Assembly (NCBI GenBank): GCA_963820955.1
Contig: CAWGCA010000002.1
Span: 1 to 64,000, forward strand
Direction of reading: 5' to 3'
Source: CAWGCA01 sp963820955
Lineage (GTDB): Bacteria > Pseudomonadota > Gammaproteobacteria > Chromatiales > Chromatiaceae
DNA: 64,000 nucleotides
Shown: in pieces, positions 1 through 9,095 of the stretch
Position numbering within the stretch: the first letter of the stretch is position 1
Layout of the letters: every line of letters starts with the position of its first letter
Notes under the pieces: generated by a model
Told to the model about the DNA's origin: nothing
The model's input: the letters and a program-made list of their open reading frames with translations, nothing else
The model's database searches: none
Translations under genes and position numbers: made by a program

Positions 1-687
1 GCCCTGAGGAGTCCCCCGGTCTGGGTGACTCACCTCGCCGGATTCCATGACCCCAGCGTTCAACCACTTTCCAATCGCGCGTCGAATCACTCCGTCGCGC
101 ACCCGTCGGTCCAGAAAGCTCCGAAGGTGGCCCCAGTCAACGTTATCAAAGAAACTCTGGATGTCGAGGTCGATGATCCAGCCACCGCCCATCGCCATCA
201 GCCCCCGCCACAGCGCATCCAGCGCCTGGTGGGCACTCCGCCCTGGTCGGAACCCATATGAGCAGTCCAGAAAGTCCTGCTCGTAAACCGGTTCCAGCAC
301 CATCAGTACCGCACGCTGGAGTACCTTGTCCTCCAGCGTCGGAATACCGATCGGGCGCGTCTTGTTCGCCTTGCCCGGCTTCGGGATGTGCACCCGACGT
401 ACCGCCGGCGCCCGATACCGACCGGATTTGAACCGTTCGAGCAGGCTCCACAGGTTCGCCTCCAGGTCGGCCTCGTACTGCTCCGCCGTCACGCCGTCTA
501 TCCCCACCGCACCATCCTTGCGCGTTCGCCGGTACGCTTCATGCAGCCACACCGCATCAATGTGATGCGCCAATGTCGTCAACACCAACTTCGGTTCGAT
601 CTGAGCCAGTCTCGCTAGCTTCTCTTGTCGTGTTGAGATGATCTCTTGGCCCAATGTCCTCATCATCTGTCCCTCAAGAAGCCCCAT
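1..687 (-). CDS. Group II intron reverse transcriptase/maturase (3' part beyond window)
   Basis: Intron-encoded reverse transcriptase. It would help splice the surrounding intron RNA and copy it into DNA during retrohoming. Read on the minus strand, the protein shows the family's N-terminal RT block (VHIPKPGKANKTRPIGIPT), the following LEDKVLQRAV and YGFRPGRSAHQAL blocks, a WIIDLDIQSFFDNVDW block with the first catalytic Asp, and finally GTPQG at the window edge. The YADD box, maturase and endonuclease domains lie outside. The start is taken at the ATG at 687 (MGLLEGQ); the frame stays open further upstream, so a longer N-terminus is possible. It lies inside intron domain IV. No frame break is visible in the part seen. 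Confidence 0.9.
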   Translation of the reverse strand, partial: MGLLEGQMMRTLGQEIISTRQEKLARLAQIEPKLVLTTLAHHIDAVWLHEAYRRTRKDGAVGIDGVTAEQYEADLEANLWSLLERFKSGRYRAPAVRRVHIPKPGKANKTRPIGIPTLEDKVLQRAVLMVLEPVYEQDFLDCSYGFRPGRSAHQALDALWRGLMAMGGGWIIDLDIQSFFDNVDWGHLRSFLDRRVRDGVIRRAIGKWLNAGVMESGEVSHPDRGTPQG

Positions 688-1254
688 AATCCGATCCACC
701 GCTTCCCTCCATCGGGTCCCCTGGGGCAGGTTCCCCGACTTCCGCAGTACTATCAGTGGACTCCGACCTCTCGCCTTCCGTCCCGCCTCGCTTCGTTGCC
801 TTCGCTTGGTGCTACCACCCGTTGCCCCGTTTCGCTCCCCGGGATGGAGCAACCCCCGGGGCCTGGACCGCTTATACCGCGGCGCCCGCACCGCCTGCTG
901 AGGTGGAGAAAACGAGATCTCCCAGGTTCCTGGGCGACCCTTGCCTGCATGCCCCGCTCTTCGACCCCGGCGGACCACCTACCCCAGGCCAGTTCAGGGT
1001 AAGCCATGTTGCCTTCCGCTGAGTTAACGACGTCGGCTCCGCACCTTTATCACTTTCGAGGCTCTATCACGCGGCCTACAGGCACCCTGTGTACGCTTCG
1101 CAGCCGGAATCACCCCCGGACCACGCAACACTCGGTTCCGGCTGGTGGCCAACCTTTGCCGGGTCAGGACTTGCCCCTGCTGGATCGCATAGAGAGTTTC
1201 TGTCATGTCTATCCGTTTACATGAATTCGTCGGGTAGAGCACTGGCGCGCGCAC
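1..1254 (-). mobile_element. Group II intron, 5' portion (RNA domains I-IV and part of the ORF)
   Basis: On the minus strand the element begins with GTGCG at 1254, the canonical 5' end of bacterial group II introns. About 560 bases of GC-rich structured RNA follow (for example a CAAGTCCTGACC segment and several GNRA-type loops) before the reverse transcriptase. The 3' end with domains V and VI is outside the window. The exon side (position 1255 upward) is not a recognised gene but another intron-like unit, so this copy appears inserted next to, or into, a related element. Confidence 0.75.
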
Positions 1255-2112
1255 CGGTAGGTGGAGGGTTACCAGCCTCGCCCTTTCGGTAGCGAGATGG
1301 GTTCACAGTTCCACCATAGGCCACGTTTCCAGCCGCCCTCCCTAAAATTCCGTACGTCGGGTTTTCCCCAGTACGGCTTCAAGCACCAGGCACCTCACAG
1401 TTCGGCATGGAGCCTTCCCGACCGGGTCAACCGGTTAAACCCTACCCAGGTATTCCCGGACAATACGGTCGGTTTACTCCAACCTTCAGGGCCACCTACG
1501 CCGCAAATTTAATCCGTCTCAAGGTACGGAAATCCGACTTCGGCGGACCCACCTGGGCCCAGGGGTCCTCGCTCCGCTCGGGTTTTGTTGTCCCGAACAT
1601 CATCGCTTAACGACCCCATCCGCCAATCTGACCACCTCCGGCCCATTTCCCGGTGCTGCCGGTTATAGGGACGGGCTTTGGCATTCAAGGGTAATCCTGC
1701 CCGGTCGTCAGATCTTCCGGACTTTCACTGCTGCACTCTCCAGAATTGCCGCCCTCAGCGTCTGCCGGGAGACCCAGTACGTGCGTACCCCAGTTCTTCC
1801 ACACTGGCACTGGCCATCAGATAAAGGAGGAAAGTCCTTGGCGTCTCCAAATATCCTGCAAATCAGATCCACGCAGGAGCTTGATTTCGGCAGCTAGTCA
1901 GTTCGCTCTCGCTACGGCCCTCCTGGTTGCTCGCCCCCTGGTCTGATCAGAACCGAAAGGCACTATGTCCTCCCAGCCCCACCTAGGCTTTTACTTCCGG
2001 GCTTCCAGTTCAACGAGTTACCTCGCAGACTGCCGGATATGACTACGGCGCCATACTGGGAATTGCGCCGGCAGGACTTTCACCTGCAAGTACAGCAGCT
2101 AGTCTCGCTGCG
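1228..2112 (-). repeat. 885-bp tandem repeat unit 1, ORF-less group II intron-like RNA
   Basis: This 885-base block is followed without a gap by an apparently identical copy (2113-2997). No convincing protein is encoded. On the minus strand it ends with features expected of a group II intron 3' end: a hairpin of domain V type, with GCCGTAC pairing to GTACGG around a GAAA loop near 1340-1380, then a domain VI-like helix closed by GGAGGG/CCCTCC and ending in CCTAC just before the next GTGCG. Group II identity is inferred from these motifs; the tandem duplication is seen directly. Confidence 0.7.
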
Positions 2113-2997
2113 CGTCGGGTAGAGCACTGGCGCGCGCACCGGTAGGTGGAGGGTTACCAGCCTCGCCCTTTCGGTAGCGAGATGGGTTCACAGTTCCACC
2201 ATAGGCCACGTTTCCAGCCGCCCTCCCTAAAATTCCGTACGTCGGGTTTTCCCCAGTACGGCTTCAAGCACCAGGCACCTCACAGTTCGGCATGGAGCCT
2301 TCCCGACCGGGTCAACCGGTTAAACCCTACCCAGGTATTCCCGGACAATACGGTCGGTTTACTCCAACCTTCAGGGCCACCTACGCCGCAAATTTAATCC
2401 GTCTCAAGGTACGGAAATCCGACTTCGGCGGACCCACCTGGGCCCAGGGGTCCTCGCTCCGCTCGGGTTTTGTTGTCCCGAACATCATCGCTTAACGACC
2501 CCATCCGCCAATCTGACCACCTCCGGCCCATTTCCCGGTGCTGCCGGTTATAGGGACGGGCTTTGGCATTCAAGGGTAATCCTGCCCGGTCGTCAGATCT
2601 TCCGGACTTTCACTGCTGCACTCTCCAGAATTGCCGCCCTCAGCGTCTGCCGGGAGACCCAGTACGTGCGTACCCCAGTTCTTCCACACTGGCACTGGCC
2701 ATCAGATAAAGGAGGAAAGTCCTTGGCGTCTCCAAATATCCTGCAAATCAGATCCACGCAGGAGCTTGATTTCGGCAGCTAGTCAGTTCGCTCTCGCTAC
2801 GGCCCTCCTGGTTGCTCGCCCCCTGGTCTGATCAGAACCGAAAGGCACTATGTCCTCCCAGCCCCACCTAGGCTTTTACTTCCGGGCTTCCAGTTCAACG
2901 AGTTACCTCGCAGACTGCCGGATATGACTACGGCGCCATACTGGGAATTGCGCCGGCAGGACTTTCACCTGCAAGTACAGCAGCTAGTCTCGCTGCG
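2113..2997 (-). repeat. 885-bp tandem repeat unit 2, ORF-less group II intron-like RNA
   Basis: Second copy of the 885-base unit, in the same orientation. Its upstream side (2998 onward) lacks the GTGCG 5' end present at the junction of the two units, so this outer copy would be truncated at the 5' side if each unit is an intron. Apparent full identity between the copies implies a very recent duplication or ongoing homogenisation. Confidence 0.7.
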
Positions 2998-3050
2998 CCC
3001 CCCTCACCAAGCTTTGCCTGGCGCAATACCCAATGATTTGATTAGTAACA

Positions 3051-3080
3051 ACGCGGGTTCTATTCCCGCCGCTTCAACCA
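3051..3080 (+). repeat. tmRNA/tRNA 3'-end remnant (attachment site 1)
   Basis: A T-arm (GCGGG TTCTATT CCCGC) followed by an acceptor strand and CCA is present, but no 5' acceptor, D-arm or anticodon arm precedes it. The sequence is therefore only the 3' end of an RNA gene, most likely ssrA, as left by integrases that use that end as attB. Two related copies lie at 5621 and 16092. Confidence 0.75.
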
Positions 3081-3081
3081 A

Positions 3082-3300
3082 CTAATTGTTTTTATTAGTA
3101 TTTATTGACTATTCATCCCCCGTCCACTCACTTGCGCAACTCACCAAGTGCTTGGAATAGTGGGAGTTTCTGCAGAAATATAGCTCCAATTTTTCCAAAA
3201 AAAATAGCACGGTTTTGCCAGCATTTTATGCCCGGATTTGAGGCGCTGAAAATAGTTCATATTCACCTCTTCGCTGGCACGCTATCAATTCGCCATGCAT
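3082..3300. repeat. Island-end repeat, copy A
   Basis: About 220 bases directly after attachment site 1 resemble the sequence directly after site 3 (16123-16350). Shared blocks include the C(G)CCACTCACT(T/C)GCG stretch and a final block ending CTATCAATTCGCCATG. It is diverged but collinear. It probably represents a conserved end of related integrated elements. Confidence 0.6.
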
Positions 3301-3828
3301 AGGTCCCGAACTCCTTCGGCCTTTGCCAGAGCTCTCGACCACTGGTTCGATCTCGCCCTGCTGGATCCAATATCCATCCGCGAAAGGGTCCAACGTCTTG
3401 GCGTAGATGCCGATACCGACAAGTGGCCAGCCTACTGAGTTGAGCGAGAAAACATACTGCTCCTCGCCGAAGAAAGGCAGGTGACCGTACCTGCGGCGCC
3501 CGGAAGGATCGCGGCTAGCGTCCGCAGAAAATGGGAAGCATGCCTGCACGTTGTCGGCAATGCCGCGGAAATCGGTATTCTGAACGCCGCCACCAAGGGT
3601 AAGCATTCGTTCTTTGCCGGCGTTCTGGTTGCGATCCACAACCAACCACCGGGAAAGGCCCGCAAACGGCAGAGTCTCGACAACAGTCTGCATCGGCACG
3701 AGGAACTTGTGACTGCTCTCGGTCAAGTCTACGACGCGGAATCGAGACCTGTTACCTGGCATGCGCTTTGGCGTCTCCCGCCGGGCATGGTTGTCGCCGA
3801 CCCGCCCAGATCGGATCCCCGGATGCAC
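3226..3828 (-). CDS. Hypothetical protein truncated or altered at island end
   Basis: A 200-residue protein of no recognised family. The middle (about residues 30-175) has ordinary globular composition, with FFGEEQYVFSLNSVGWPLVGIGIYAK near the end. The last 25 or so codons run through the island-end repeat (3226-3300), so the natural C-terminus may have been replaced when the element junction formed. It is preceded by another unknown minus-strand gene ending 38 bases upstream, and the two may form a unit. No signal peptide is obvious. The start codon is uncertain because no strong ribosome binding site is visible. Confidence 0.45.
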   Translation of the reverse strand: MHPGIRSGRVGDNHARRETPKRMPGNRSRFRVVDLTESSHKFLVPMQTVVETLPFAGLSRWLVVDRNQNAGKERMLTLGGGVQNTDFRGIADNVQACFPFSADASRDPSGRRRYGHLPFFGEEQYVFSLNSVGWPLVGIGIYAKTLDPFADGYWIQQGEIEPVVESSGKGRRSSGPMHGELIACQRRGEYELFSAPQIRA

Positions 3829-3865
3829 TACCCTGCGGTGTCTGTCGTGCCGTCGGTCACGCCTC

Positions 3866-4309
3866 TCACCGATTCGCGACGCAACGGTGAGGCGTGTTCG
3901 TAAGACGGTCGGTTAGGCGCGCGATTTCGACTTCGTACTCCTCGCTGGACGCGAAACCGCTCTTTTTCCGGCGAGCGCGGTATAGCTCCGCGGAATAGCG
4001 CTGAACGAAATCGAAACTCTGCGGGTTGGGATTCCACCATTCCAAGGTGTCGTCGTCCCATTCGCCGTCCCGCAGCATTAGCACACGATCCTCGGGAAGC
4101 GCGCCGATCGTGGCATCGGGATCACGTCTGAGGATCATGGCGATGCGATTGATCCCGTCGAGAACCACCCAGCAACCGCAGGCCATCTCTCCCAACTGGA
4201 TTGCGTTGGTCATCTTCTGCTGGTCGAACTGGCCCTTGAGGCGGCGGATGATCGGCCCCGGATGACCGTATTGGAGTAGAGACAGCTTAAAACTCTCTGG
4301 GATCATCAT
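3866..4309 (-). CDS. Hypothetical protein
   Basis: 147 residues, no family recognised with confidence. A segment around residues 40-62 (GEMACGCWVVLDGINRIAMI) and an acidic, Trp-rich stretch (EWDDDTLEWWNPNP) are conspicuous; the C-terminal third is charged and probably helical. The two ATG codons at the start are preceded only by a weak GGA. It sits in the small first island with another unknown gene downstream and the toxin-antitoxin pair upstream, so accessory status is likely. Confidence 0.5.
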   Translation of the reverse strand: MMIPESFKLSLLQYGHPGPIIRRLKGQFDQQKMTNAIQLGEMACGCWVVLDGINRIAMILRRDPDATIGALPEDRVLMLRDGEWDDDTLEWWNPNPQSFDFVQRYSAELYRARRKKSGFASSEEYEVEIARLTDRLTNTPHRCVANR

Positions 4310-4453
4310 TCCAGCGGAGCCCTCACCGACGAACGGAGGATGTACCTTTGACAGTGATGGTCTCGGCGGTACTCTCGACGATCAGACCGATGAGTCCCGA
4401 GCATGCGTTGCGGTGCCTGCAACGACCAGGTCCAGACCATCTGCTTAGCCTCT

Positions 4454-4491
4454 GATCGCGAGCATGTTAAAGGTTTACTGTACTCGCGATC
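4454..4491. other. Inverted repeat between hypothetical gene and toxin gene
   Basis: Perfect 9-base arms GATCGCGAG (4454-4462) and CTCGCGATC (4483-4491) around a 20-base AT-rich loop, with partial pairing beyond. No T-run follows on either strand, so it is not a typical intrinsic terminator. The rest of 4310-4551 shows no gene. Confidence 0.45.
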
Positions 4492-4551
4492 GCCGCGCTG
4501 GAAAGATGATCACCTTGCCCCGCTGCTCTCGCCACACATGGTCGAGGCCAT

Positions 4552-4971
4552 CTACACAAAAAACGGATTGATCAAGTCCACACCGCACTCTTCGAAATCG
4601 CTCGTATTGCGGGTGGCGATGGATAGACCACCTGACCGGGCAATTGCTGCAATTTGGCCGTCCGGGACACTCATTGGACGGCCAAGCTCTTTTCGAAGAC
4701 CCATTACGTCTCCGTAGGTACGGGCAGCCGATTCATCAAATGCAAGGATACGGTGCATGAATGCCTCCGAGATGAATCGCTCGAATCTCTCTTTCAATTC
4801 GAGACGCCGTCTACCATTAGGCAAGATCCTCAATCCGTACTCAATCTCACCAATAGTGATCACCGAAACGTAAAGTACATTCGTGTCTTGTCGGTTGAGC
4901 CACTCTAGTACCTGAAGAGAGGGGCTGACTTTCATAACCTCGGATATAACGTTGGTGTCGATTAGAATCAT
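4552..4971 (-). CDS. vapC: VapC/FitB-type PIN-domain toxin
   Basis: Ribonuclease toxin of a type II toxin-antitoxin module. The 139-residue PIN domain begins MILIDTNVISE, with the first metal-binding Asp in LIDTN. A conserved Glu follows in IGEIEYGL, then Asp in VPDGQIAAIA and the C-terminal TRNTSDFEECGV block. These four acidic positions form the Mg-dependent active site of the family. Its ATG overlaps the antitoxin stop by four bases (ATGA), so the pair is translationally coupled. The gene appears intact and lies between attachment sites 1 and 2, where it could stabilise the island. Confidence 0.93.
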   Translation of the reverse strand: MILIDTNVISEVMKVSPSLQVLEWLNRQDTNVLYVSVITIGEIEYGLRILPNGRRRLELKERFERFISEAFMHRILAFDESAARTYGDVMGLRKELGRPMSVPDGQIAAIARSGGLSIATRNTSDFEECGVDLINPFFV

Positions 4972-5201
4972 TCAGACAATTCTACCGGCTCGTGCAGGCT
5001 GCGTTTGGGCAGTTCCAAATCGACACCCTGATTCGGACCAAACATTTTCAACGCAAGGTCGCCCAGCCTTTCGGGGGCAGAGACAACCTCATTCAGTATG
5101 CGCCGTACCTCCTCTTCCATCGAGACACCGTGTTTCGCCGCTCTCATTCTAAGTCGCGCAAGTGTTTCGTCGTCCAGCTTTCTCACACTTAGATTCGCCA
5201 T
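4968..5201 (-). CDS. FitA/VapB-type antitoxin (ribbon-helix-helix)
   Basis: Antitoxin that would bind the PIN toxin and repress the operon. The start is the ATG at 5201 (MANLSVRKLDDETL), preceded by GGAG at a good distance; longer in-frame extensions are unlikely. The 77-residue protein opens with a ribbon-helix-helix DNA-binding fold (LSVRKLDDETLARLRMRAA...MEEEVRRIL), followed by a toxin-binding tail rich in Leu and acidic residues. It is the first gene of the pair. Confidence 0.9.
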   Translation of the reverse strand: MANLSVRKLDDETLARLRMRAAKHGVSMEEEVRRILNEVVSAPERLGDLALKMFGPNQGVDLELPKRSLHEPVELSE

Positions 5202-5620
5202 GATATGCTCCAGTTGAGAGTAATAATGGTTTAATGCTAGCATGTGATAGCAATGATTGCCATCGCTTGCGTTTGCTATTGAGGTCTCACTCATACGTCG
5301 TGAGAAAGGATGGCGAAACATTCGAAGCTGCGAGCAGCGGCACGCCTAATGGAGACTACCGACCTTCGCTTCGCCCTCCATGGTCGGCAGCGAAGGACCG
5401 CTTCAAGAAACCGATCACCTATGGGCTGGCGAATTCATAATTATCACCTGAAAGCGCCAATTTAGAGGGGCACTCCGATTGGACTATGATCGCCCGAGTT
5501 TACGGCCGATTGATACTGGCCGCTAACCCAAATATTAAAGACAAAGCTGTTGTTTTTTTTAAAAAAAATAGCAGCATTCAGCGAGCATCGAAACGTAATC
5601 CATTGATTTAACTAGTAACA

Positions 5621-5650
5621 ACGCGGGTTCGATTCCCGTCGCCTCCACCA
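5621..5650 (+). repeat. tmRNA/tRNA 3'-end remnant (attachment site 2)
   Basis: GCGGG TTCGATT CCCGT T-arm followed by CGCCTCCACCA, again without the rest of an RNA gene. Similarity to site 3 extends upstream through an AGCATTCAGC(G/C)AGCATC block (5570-5590 and 16049-16073). A MITE starts 19 bases downstream. The interval 5202-5620 otherwise shows no gene. Confidence 0.78.
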
Positions 5651-5669
5651 TATTTTATTAATAAAATCT

Positions 5670-5887
5670 CAGTGCTGTCCCATTCAGTTGCGTTACATAT
5701 AACTGGAACGCATTGACACGACAGCTCTTTCATAGTGATTAGTTGCGACATAGACATGAATTTGAACACTGATGTTCGTCATTCCGGAAAGTGCGAAGCA
5801 CTTGTCCGGAATCCAGGTTTTTCAATGCGTTCACTGGATGCCGGATCAAGTCCGGCATGACGGTTGGAGGTTAATGGGACAGCACTG
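5670..5887. mobile_element. 218-bp MITE, copy 1
   Basis: Bounded by 15-base inverted repeats CAGTGCTGTCCCATT and AATGGGACAGCACTG. It is flanked by a perfect 9-base target duplication ATAAAATCT at 5661-5669 and 5888-5896. The interior has no reading frame of note but has two small palindromes (around the GTGCGAAGCAC and CCGGATCAAGTCCGG motifs). The same length and orientation occur in copy 3 (61681); copy 2 (32392) is inverted. It is a non-autonomous element that must borrow a transposase generating 9-base duplications. Confidence 0.93.
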
Positions 5888-5896
5888 ATAAAATCT

Positions 5897-6280
5897 ATTA
5901 GTTGAAATTTAATCGACCGCTTATGATGCGGCCTTTCCTTTGCCGACGGTCCGTCAGTGTCATTTTTCATTCACGCAATTTCAGGCCCCCCCCCCACCGG
6001 CGAAGAATGCCCCTCCGCGACACCCCGGTCATGACGGCGCCTCATTTTGGTCCAATCCAAGACCGATTGCGGCATCAGCAAATGAGACATCGCGGCCGGT
6101 CTCGAGGCCGTAGAGACCGACAGTGACAGCGCGGATGGAGTTGGCCCGCTCTTCAGCGGCACCCCGCACCTTGCCGCCCATCGCCGAGACTCAGCAACAT
6201 CTGCCGCGCCGGATAGATATGACAATAGCGTGAAACGCGGGTCTTTCGACTGCTATATGACAATGGCTTGTCATCACTGA
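5897..6280. other. Intergenic, no gene recognised
   Basis: Between MITE copy 1 and the katG terminator. Short open frames occur on both strands but none has a ribosome binding site with recognisable protein sequence. A C-run (5986-5995) is present. Nothing further can be supported. Confidence 0.5.
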
Positions 6281-6310
6281 TGAAAAAGCCCCTCCCGGTA
6301 GGAGGGGCTT
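6281..6310 (-). terminator. Rho-independent terminator of katG
   Basis: Perfect 10-bp stem AAGCCCCTCC/GGAGGGGCTT with a 5-base loop. On the minus strand it is followed by a run of five T, about 70 bases past the katG stop. Confidence 0.85.
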
Positions 6311-6380
6311 GTCAGTTGAACGGCAGGTGCCCGGGTACTTATATCCGGCTGCAATCACCCGGGACACCATCAGTTCATTT

Positions 6381-8576
6381 TCAGATGTCGAAGCGGTCGT
6401 TGTTCATCGCCTTTGTCCAGGCCTTGACGAAATCGGCGACGAACTTTTTCTTACCGTCTTCAGAAGCATAGACTTCTGCAATTGCCCTGAGCTCCGAGTT
6501 TGAACCAAACAGCAGGTCGACAGAAGTTGCAGTCCATTTAAGCTCGCCGCTCTTGCGGCCATGGCCTTCATACACCCCTTCTGTCTTCGATGGCGCCCAC
6601 TTGGTTGACATGTCGAGCAGGTTGACGAAGAAGTCGTTGCTCAGCTGTCCGGGTTTGTCGGTGAACACGCCATGCTTCGAACCGCCTGCATTCGCGCCCA
6701 TCGCACGCATGCCGCCTACCAGCGCAGTCATCTCCGGCACCGTCAGGGTTAGCAGGTCGGCTTTCTCGACCAGCATGTCGGTCGGAGAGCCGTAAGCATC
6801 GTCGTTATAATAGTTTCGGAAGGCATCTGCCTTCGGTTCCAGTACGTCGAACGATACAGCGTCAGTCATCGCCTGTGTCGCATCGCCGCGACCCGGTGTG
6901 AACGGAACCGTGACAATGTAACCAGCATCTTTGGCGGCTTTCTCGATTGCTGCGGCACCGCCCAGGACGATCAGGTCAGCCATGGAGATTTTGCTGCCGG
7001 AGTCGTTCTTGACCTTCTCCAGCGTCTTCAGAACCTTTTCCAGTTCTTTCGGATCGTTGGCTGCCCAGTCATTTTGCGGAGCCAGCCGTACGCGTGCACC
7101 GTTGGCGCCACCGCGCATGTCGGAACCGCGATAGGTGGAGGCCGATGCCCAAGCCGCCTTGACCAATTCGGGCACGGTCAGCCCGGATTCCAGGATCTCG
7201 GCCTTCAGTTTGCCTGCTTCACTGTCACTGATATTGTATTCGGCAGCCGGTACCGGATCCTGCCAGATGAAGACTTCATCAGGGACCTCGCTGCCGACAT
7301 AGCGCGCACGCGGGCCGAGGTCACGATGCGTCAGTTTGAACCAGGCCCTGGCGAACGCCTTGTCGAATTCCTTCGGATCCTTCCGGAAACGCTCGGCGAT
7401 CTTGCGGAAGCCCGGGTCTTCCTTCAACGTAAGGTCGGTTGTCAGCATGACAGGGGGATTGCTCTTGCCCTTCACGTGGGCATCCGGCACTGCTGTGTGC
7501 ATCGATTTATCGGTAGGCACCCACACTGTTCCACCGCCGGGCGACTTCTGCTTTTCCCAGTCGAAGCGGAACAGGTTGTCGAGGTACAGGACGGACCATG
7601 TCGTCGGCGTCTGGGTCCAGGCGCCTTCCAGGCCACTGGTCATGGTGTCTTCAGCATTGCCCTTGCCGCATTTGTTCTTCCAGCCCAGGCCCTGCTCCTC
7701 GATCGCTGCTGCAGCCGGCTCCGGCCCGATGCAATCAGCTTTTACAGCACCGTGGACTTTGCCCAGTGTGTGTCCGCCGGCTATGAGGGCGACGATCTCT
7801 TCATCGTTCATCGCCATGCGGTAGAATGATTCACGTATGTCCGCGGCGGCTGCAACCGGATCGAGATTGCCATTGGGTCCTTCCGGGTTCACGTAGATCA
7901 AACCCATGTGAACCGCAGCCAGCGGCTTCTCGAGATCGCCATCCTTATCGTAGCGCTTGTCATTGCCCAGCATCTCGGTCTCTGGACCCCAGTAGACGAG
8001 GTCCGCCTCCCAGTCGTCGACGCGTCCACCCCCGAAGCCCAGGGTCTCGAATCCCATCGACTCGAGTGCGACGTTACCGGACAGGATCATCAGGTCAGCC
8101 CAGGACACATTACGCCCGTATTTCTGTTTGACGGGCCACAGCAGGCGTCGCGCCTTATCGAGGTTGGCGTTGTCGGGCCAGCTGTTCAGCGGATCGAAGC
8201 GTTGCTGACCGCCATCGGCGCCGCCACGGCCATCATGTACTCTGTAGGTACCTGCACTGTGCCACGCCATCCTGATCATCAGGCCACCATAATGTCCCCA
8301 GTCTGCTGGCCACCAGTCCTGAGACGTTGTCAGTACCTTCACAATGTCCGCTTTCAATTCCTTTATGTCGACACTCTCAAATGCCGTAGCGTAGTCGAAG
8401 TCATCGCCGTACGGATTGGATTTCTGATCGTGGTCACGGAGCGGGCCGAGGTCCACTTGCTCCGGCCACCAGAAACTGTTCGGCTTGGCCTTGCCGCTGA
8501 ACATGTTCTCCGATTGTGCTGCCGGCGCAATCGCGATAGCGATGACGGCAACGAGTGGTAATATCCTCCTGAACAT
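6381..8576 (-). CDS. katG: Catalase-peroxidase with signal peptide
   Basis: Bifunctional haem catalase/peroxidase that removes hydrogen peroxide. The start is the ATG at 8576 (MFRRILPLVAVIAIAIAPAAQS), supported by GAGGG eight bases upstream; this N-terminus is a clear Sec signal peptide, so the mature enzyme should be periplasmic, unlike the usual cytoplasmic KatG. Both family halves are present. The active N-terminal half has RMAWHSAGTYR (distal Arg, Trp, His), LIYVNPEGP (cross-link Tyr), the Met of RMAMND and the proximal His in GGHTLGK; the C-terminal half starts around residue 430. About 731 residues, normal length, apparently intact. It has its own terminator and lies downstream of the copper block in island 2. 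Confidence 0.97.
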   Translation of the reverse strand: MFRRILPLVAVIAIAIAPAAQSENMFSGKAKPNSFWWPEQVDLGPLRDHDQKSNPYGDDFDYATAFESVDIKELKADIVKVLTTSQDWWPADWGHYGGLMIRMAWHSAGTYRVHDGRGGADGGQQRFDPLNSWPDNANLDKARRLLWPVKQKYGRNVSWADLMILSGNVALESMGFETLGFGGGRVDDWEADLVYWGPETEMLGNDKRYDKDGDLEKPLAAVHMGLIYVNPEGPNGNLDPVAAAADIRESFYRMAMNDEEIVALIAGGHTLGKVHGAVKADCIGPEPAAAAIEEQGLGWKNKCGKGNAEDTMTSGLEGAWTQTPTTWSVLYLDNLFRFDWEKQKSPGGGTVWVPTDKSMHTAVPDAHVKGKSNPPVMLTTDLTLKEDPGFRKIAERFRKDPKEFDKAFARAWFKLTHRDLGPRARYVGSEVPDEVFIWQDPVPAAEYNISDSEAGKLKAEILESGLTVPELVKAAWASASTYRGSDMRGGANGARVRLAPQNDWAANDPKELEKVLKTLEKVKNDSGSKISMADLIVLGGAAAIEKAAKDAGYIVTVPFTPGRGDATQAMTDAVSFDVLEPKADAFRNYYNDDAYGSPTDMLVEKADLLTLTVPEMTALVGGMRAMGANAGGSKHGVFTDKPGQLSNDFFVNLLDMSTKWAPSKTEGVYEGHGRKSGELKWTATSVDLLFGSNSELRAIAEVYASEDGKKKFVADFVKAWTKAMNNDRFDI

Positions 8577-9095
8577 TATTTTAACCCTCTTGCGGTGTTT
8601 GCCTGTTGAATTGTGTTTATGCAGAGCCATGGAGCTGCGAATCTGCAGGGGAAATCTAGCGTGGGAAGTCTAAAGTTTCAAGTTGATTTTGGCTATGGTG
8701 TGATTGAGTTTTCCTATTAAATAGCAACGGTTGACGAACCAATGCTGTCCCGCTTGAGCGCTGGATACTTGATAATACGGTGATTGCCGTGACTTAACGG
8801 GGCAAAGCCGATGGACATGTAATTTCCGCTCGTCAGCGCCTTACCCCCCAACCCGGGGCGAATGTTACCTCTGGACCATCGATCAGGGGGTACTAATGGG
8901 GGTATGAAATGAGCACGGCTGAAAATACCCCCACCCGTTCACCACGACCGCATTCGGCGGCCGGCTCCCGCAAGCCGCGCAGACCGTGACGATGAGCTCG
9001 CCAAGTTCGCGTCAACCAAGCGCGTCGAGACTTTTCTGGTCGACGATATTGAGCAGCTTCAGCGATGGTCCGTTCGGTTGCTTTTTACCCTGTTC
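8577..9095. other. Intergenic region between katG and IS relic
   Basis: No coding sequence recognised in about 520 bases. The katG promoter should lie near 8640-8720. A stretch around 8860-8930 contains GC-rich repeats (GGGGGTA, ACCCCC) but no assignable function. Confidence 0.4.

Noticed and set aside
3051..3080. Complete tRNA or tmRNA gene
   Set aside because: Only the T-arm and 3' acceptor with CCA are present; no matching 5' acceptor, D-arm or anticodon arm upstream. Same for 5621 and 16092.
5670..5887. TGATCC inside the MITEs as an RpoE-type promoter
   Set aside because: The TGATCC on the complementary strand is followed after 18 bases by TGAAAA-type sequence rather than TA; it belongs to an internal palindrome present in all copies.
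7074..7829. 251-codon plus-strand frame inside katG
   Set aside because: Antisense to an intact, fully recognised katG; no family-like sequence.
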